In this document: positions 62,119 through 64,000 of the stretch, piece by piece | Layout of the letters: each line of letters begins with the position of its first letter | How positions within the stretch are numbered: position 1 is the first letter of the stretch | From: Atherix ibis | Taxonomy: Eukaryota; Arthropoda; Insecta; Diptera; Athericidae | Assembly: GCA_958298945.1 (NCBI GenBank) | Contig: OY282606.1 | Coordinates: 87,241,696-87,305,695, forward strand | Direction: 5' to 3' | DNA: 64,000 nt | The notes under the pieces: generated by a model | The model's input: only the letters and a program-made list of their open reading frames with translations | Told to the model about the DNA's origin: nothing | Databases searched by the model: none | Made by a program: the position numbers and the translations under genes

Positions 62119-63890
62119 TATATTATGTTATAATTTCGATGGGAGCTGTAGAAAAAAATGTTTTATTCAGTATGTTTATTATTTAAGGTAAAATATTTAT
62201 TCCCAACAATATGTTTTAGAAGCTATTTCACGGGACGATGTAAGTGAAAATAAATAATTTAATGAAGTACCTTTAAATTTATCAAAAAAAACGAATTTAT
62301 AACTAGGAAAAATATAACTAAATATAATAATTTTATAAATAAATAAGTCGTTTCAATACATACGACTAATAGTGTTTTTATATTATATTAAAATACATTA
62401 AAATTAAACATAAATTACAGCGGATATATTATTTCATCGATTACTTAATTAATGCAATGCGTAATAGCTTCAGGATAATGCATGATGTTATCAATGAAAT
62501 TTCTTCTCTAATTGCTTAAGGGTAATGCAGAATGTAATCGATTACATTTTTCGGACTGGCTTATGGAAAAGTAGTCGATGTTGTAATGCAGATGATAAGG
62601 TATTCTTCCTTATCGGTAATGATTCTGTAATCGATTCGGTTAGCATTACATTTCCTATTGGAATTCTATATTTTCTTAGCGTTAATTTCTATAACAAGAA
62701 AACACCTTGACAGGTATGTCATATGATAACAAATATTATCTACGCATGTACATATAAATAGATTAAAAACTTATATTTGTATCCATAAAACTCACATTTT
62801 CTAGATACAAAAATTTTTAAAGAATGTTTAAAAATTAATTTATCACTTTTAAAAGACGTTAAGACCAACATAATATTTAGAAGCGAAAGAATTCTTCGTA
62901 TTCCAAGCAAGTTTTCAACACTAAGGTAACCTTTTATAATAATACCATTCACAGTAACAGGCGTCAGAACAACAAAAATTACTTCTTTCGTATTAATGAA
63001 AGGAGGTGGAAAAATTTGTTTTAATAAAAATAATTACTTTTCAGTTTCTTTTGCCAACACATACAAATATATATATATATACTTATATTGTCTGGATATG
63101 TTTACCTTTACAGGTAAATCCCTTCATTTAGGTAGCAACCCCTTTTTAAATATTGTGACTTAATAAAAAAAAATCCTCAGCTGGTTGGTGACTAGTACAT
63201 GAATGTACTTAAACAAATAATACGTTATTTGTTCAGTAAAGTCATTCAGTCACCCTTTTGCACTTACATTAAAATGTAAATAAACACAATAAAACAAATA
63301 AAAAAAAACCCCGACTTATTATATAAAATGACAGTAAAGCTCCTCTGTATTCGACTCTCTTTTCATTTGTTTAGATCTGTGCGAAATATTATCCTTAATA
63401 GCTGCAAATTTTTTTATTATTATAATAATTTTTCTTAATTAAAATGATGCTATAAATGCTTTTTTTTTTTGTAAGAACATTTAATATTTTTTATTCCGTT
63501 ATATAAGCCAAAAAAGGGAGTTTTGACATTAATTCATTTTTTTAATCTTTAGGCAATTTTTATTAATTAGTTTGTATCTTTTGCTAGTGAAATATTCTGT
63601 TATAATTCTGAAAATGACAATAAACAATTTGTTAGTAATAGATACATACATACACAGTCGTTTATATAAGGAAGTAATTTATAGAAAGCTGAGACTTTGA
63701 AGTCAAATTTGCTGCGTACGCGTTGATGTGAGCATTGCGAAGACCAAGTCGCTACTATTTGTCAGGCTGGCTGTGGCGCTTGTTTTTGTGATGGTGTTTA
63801 TGGGAGTTGGGTTCAAACGATGCTTGTTTTAAAGTTGGATTTCTAGCTCGTTTTGATGCTTGCGCAGTGACAGTTTGAATGCAATCAATT
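62119..63890. other. Intron part
   Basis: AT-rich; contains GTAATCGATTAC at 62534-62545 (also at 60718-60729). 63700-63890 is less AT-biased but shows no coding match. Confidence 0.55.
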
Positions 63891-63961
63891 GCATATTTTT
63901 TCTATTGTTTTATCAAGAACCATTCTCATTGGTTCTTGATAAAACAATAGCAAAAATATGC
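63891..63961. ncRNA. Near-perfect 71-nt hairpin, candidate precursor RNA
   Basis: Arms 63891-63922 and 63930-63961 are complementary over 32 bp with a single mismatch (63901 against 63951). The inner 21 bp (CTATTGTTTTATCAAGAACC plus A) pair perfectly around a 7-nt loop TTCTCAT. Arm and loop size match an animal microRNA or hairpin-RNA precursor, but perfect pairing is also what a small fold-back transposon would show. Transcription from either strand would fold; the Rbfox pre-mRNA includes the minus version. Confidence 0.5.
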
Positions 63962-64000
63962 TTCTTCTAAAAATGAAGGAGGGGAAACTTTTACCTGTCA

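Noticed and set aside
63984..64000. Possible Rbfox exon end (TGACAG before GTAAAAG on the minus strand)
   Set aside because: The expected upstream exon should end in a Glu codon (GRKIE); TGACAG does not fit and only a few exon bases would be in the window.

Overview
The window is AT-rich metazoan DNA. It has very long introns, dense homopolymer and simple-sequence runs, and many decayed Tc1/mariner transposons. Protein content and repeat types point to an insect, most likely a fly (Diptera), but the species cannot be named from the sequence.

One host gene is recognisable. The minus strand carries the 3' half of an Rbfox/A2bp1 (Fox-1 family RNA-binding splicing regulator) gene. Eleven candidate exons run from 52906 down to 13095. 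The series starts with the last strand of the RRM (VNNATARVQTKK), passes through an alanine-rich C-terminal domain, and ends in the family hallmark tail (AAMYRGGYNRFTPY, stop). Reading phases agree at every junction, which is the strongest evidence for the set. The 45-nt and 21-nt exons are both phase 1-1, so each can be skipped without breaking the frame. A 68-nt cysteine-rich exon is needed to join its neighbours in frame. The RRM core and the promoter must lie beyond position 64000.

Layout: 1-13094 is the 3' flank and possible long 3'UTR. It holds a fold-back repeat with a partner copy at 7 kb, a truncated mariner and a 1-kb element with terminal inverted repeats. From 13095 to 52906 exons of 21-181 nt sit in introns of 0.4-7 kb. 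These introns hold two TA-flanked mauritiana-like or related mariners, several non-autonomous copies of one TTTGACAGCTGTCAAA-type family, a heat-shock-element/TATA module that may be a solo LTR, and a 1.15-kb minisatellite of about 22-bp units with a 282-bp higher-order repeat. From 52907 to 64000 is a single upstream intron with a 0.34-kb tandem duplication, a mariner deletion derivative, a broken hAT transposase, a full-size mariner flanked by TA, and a 71-nt near-perfect hairpin near the window edge.

No complete intact transposase, rRNA or tRNA gene or CRISPR array was found. All identifications come from reading the sequence and conceptual translation; no database search or folding was run.
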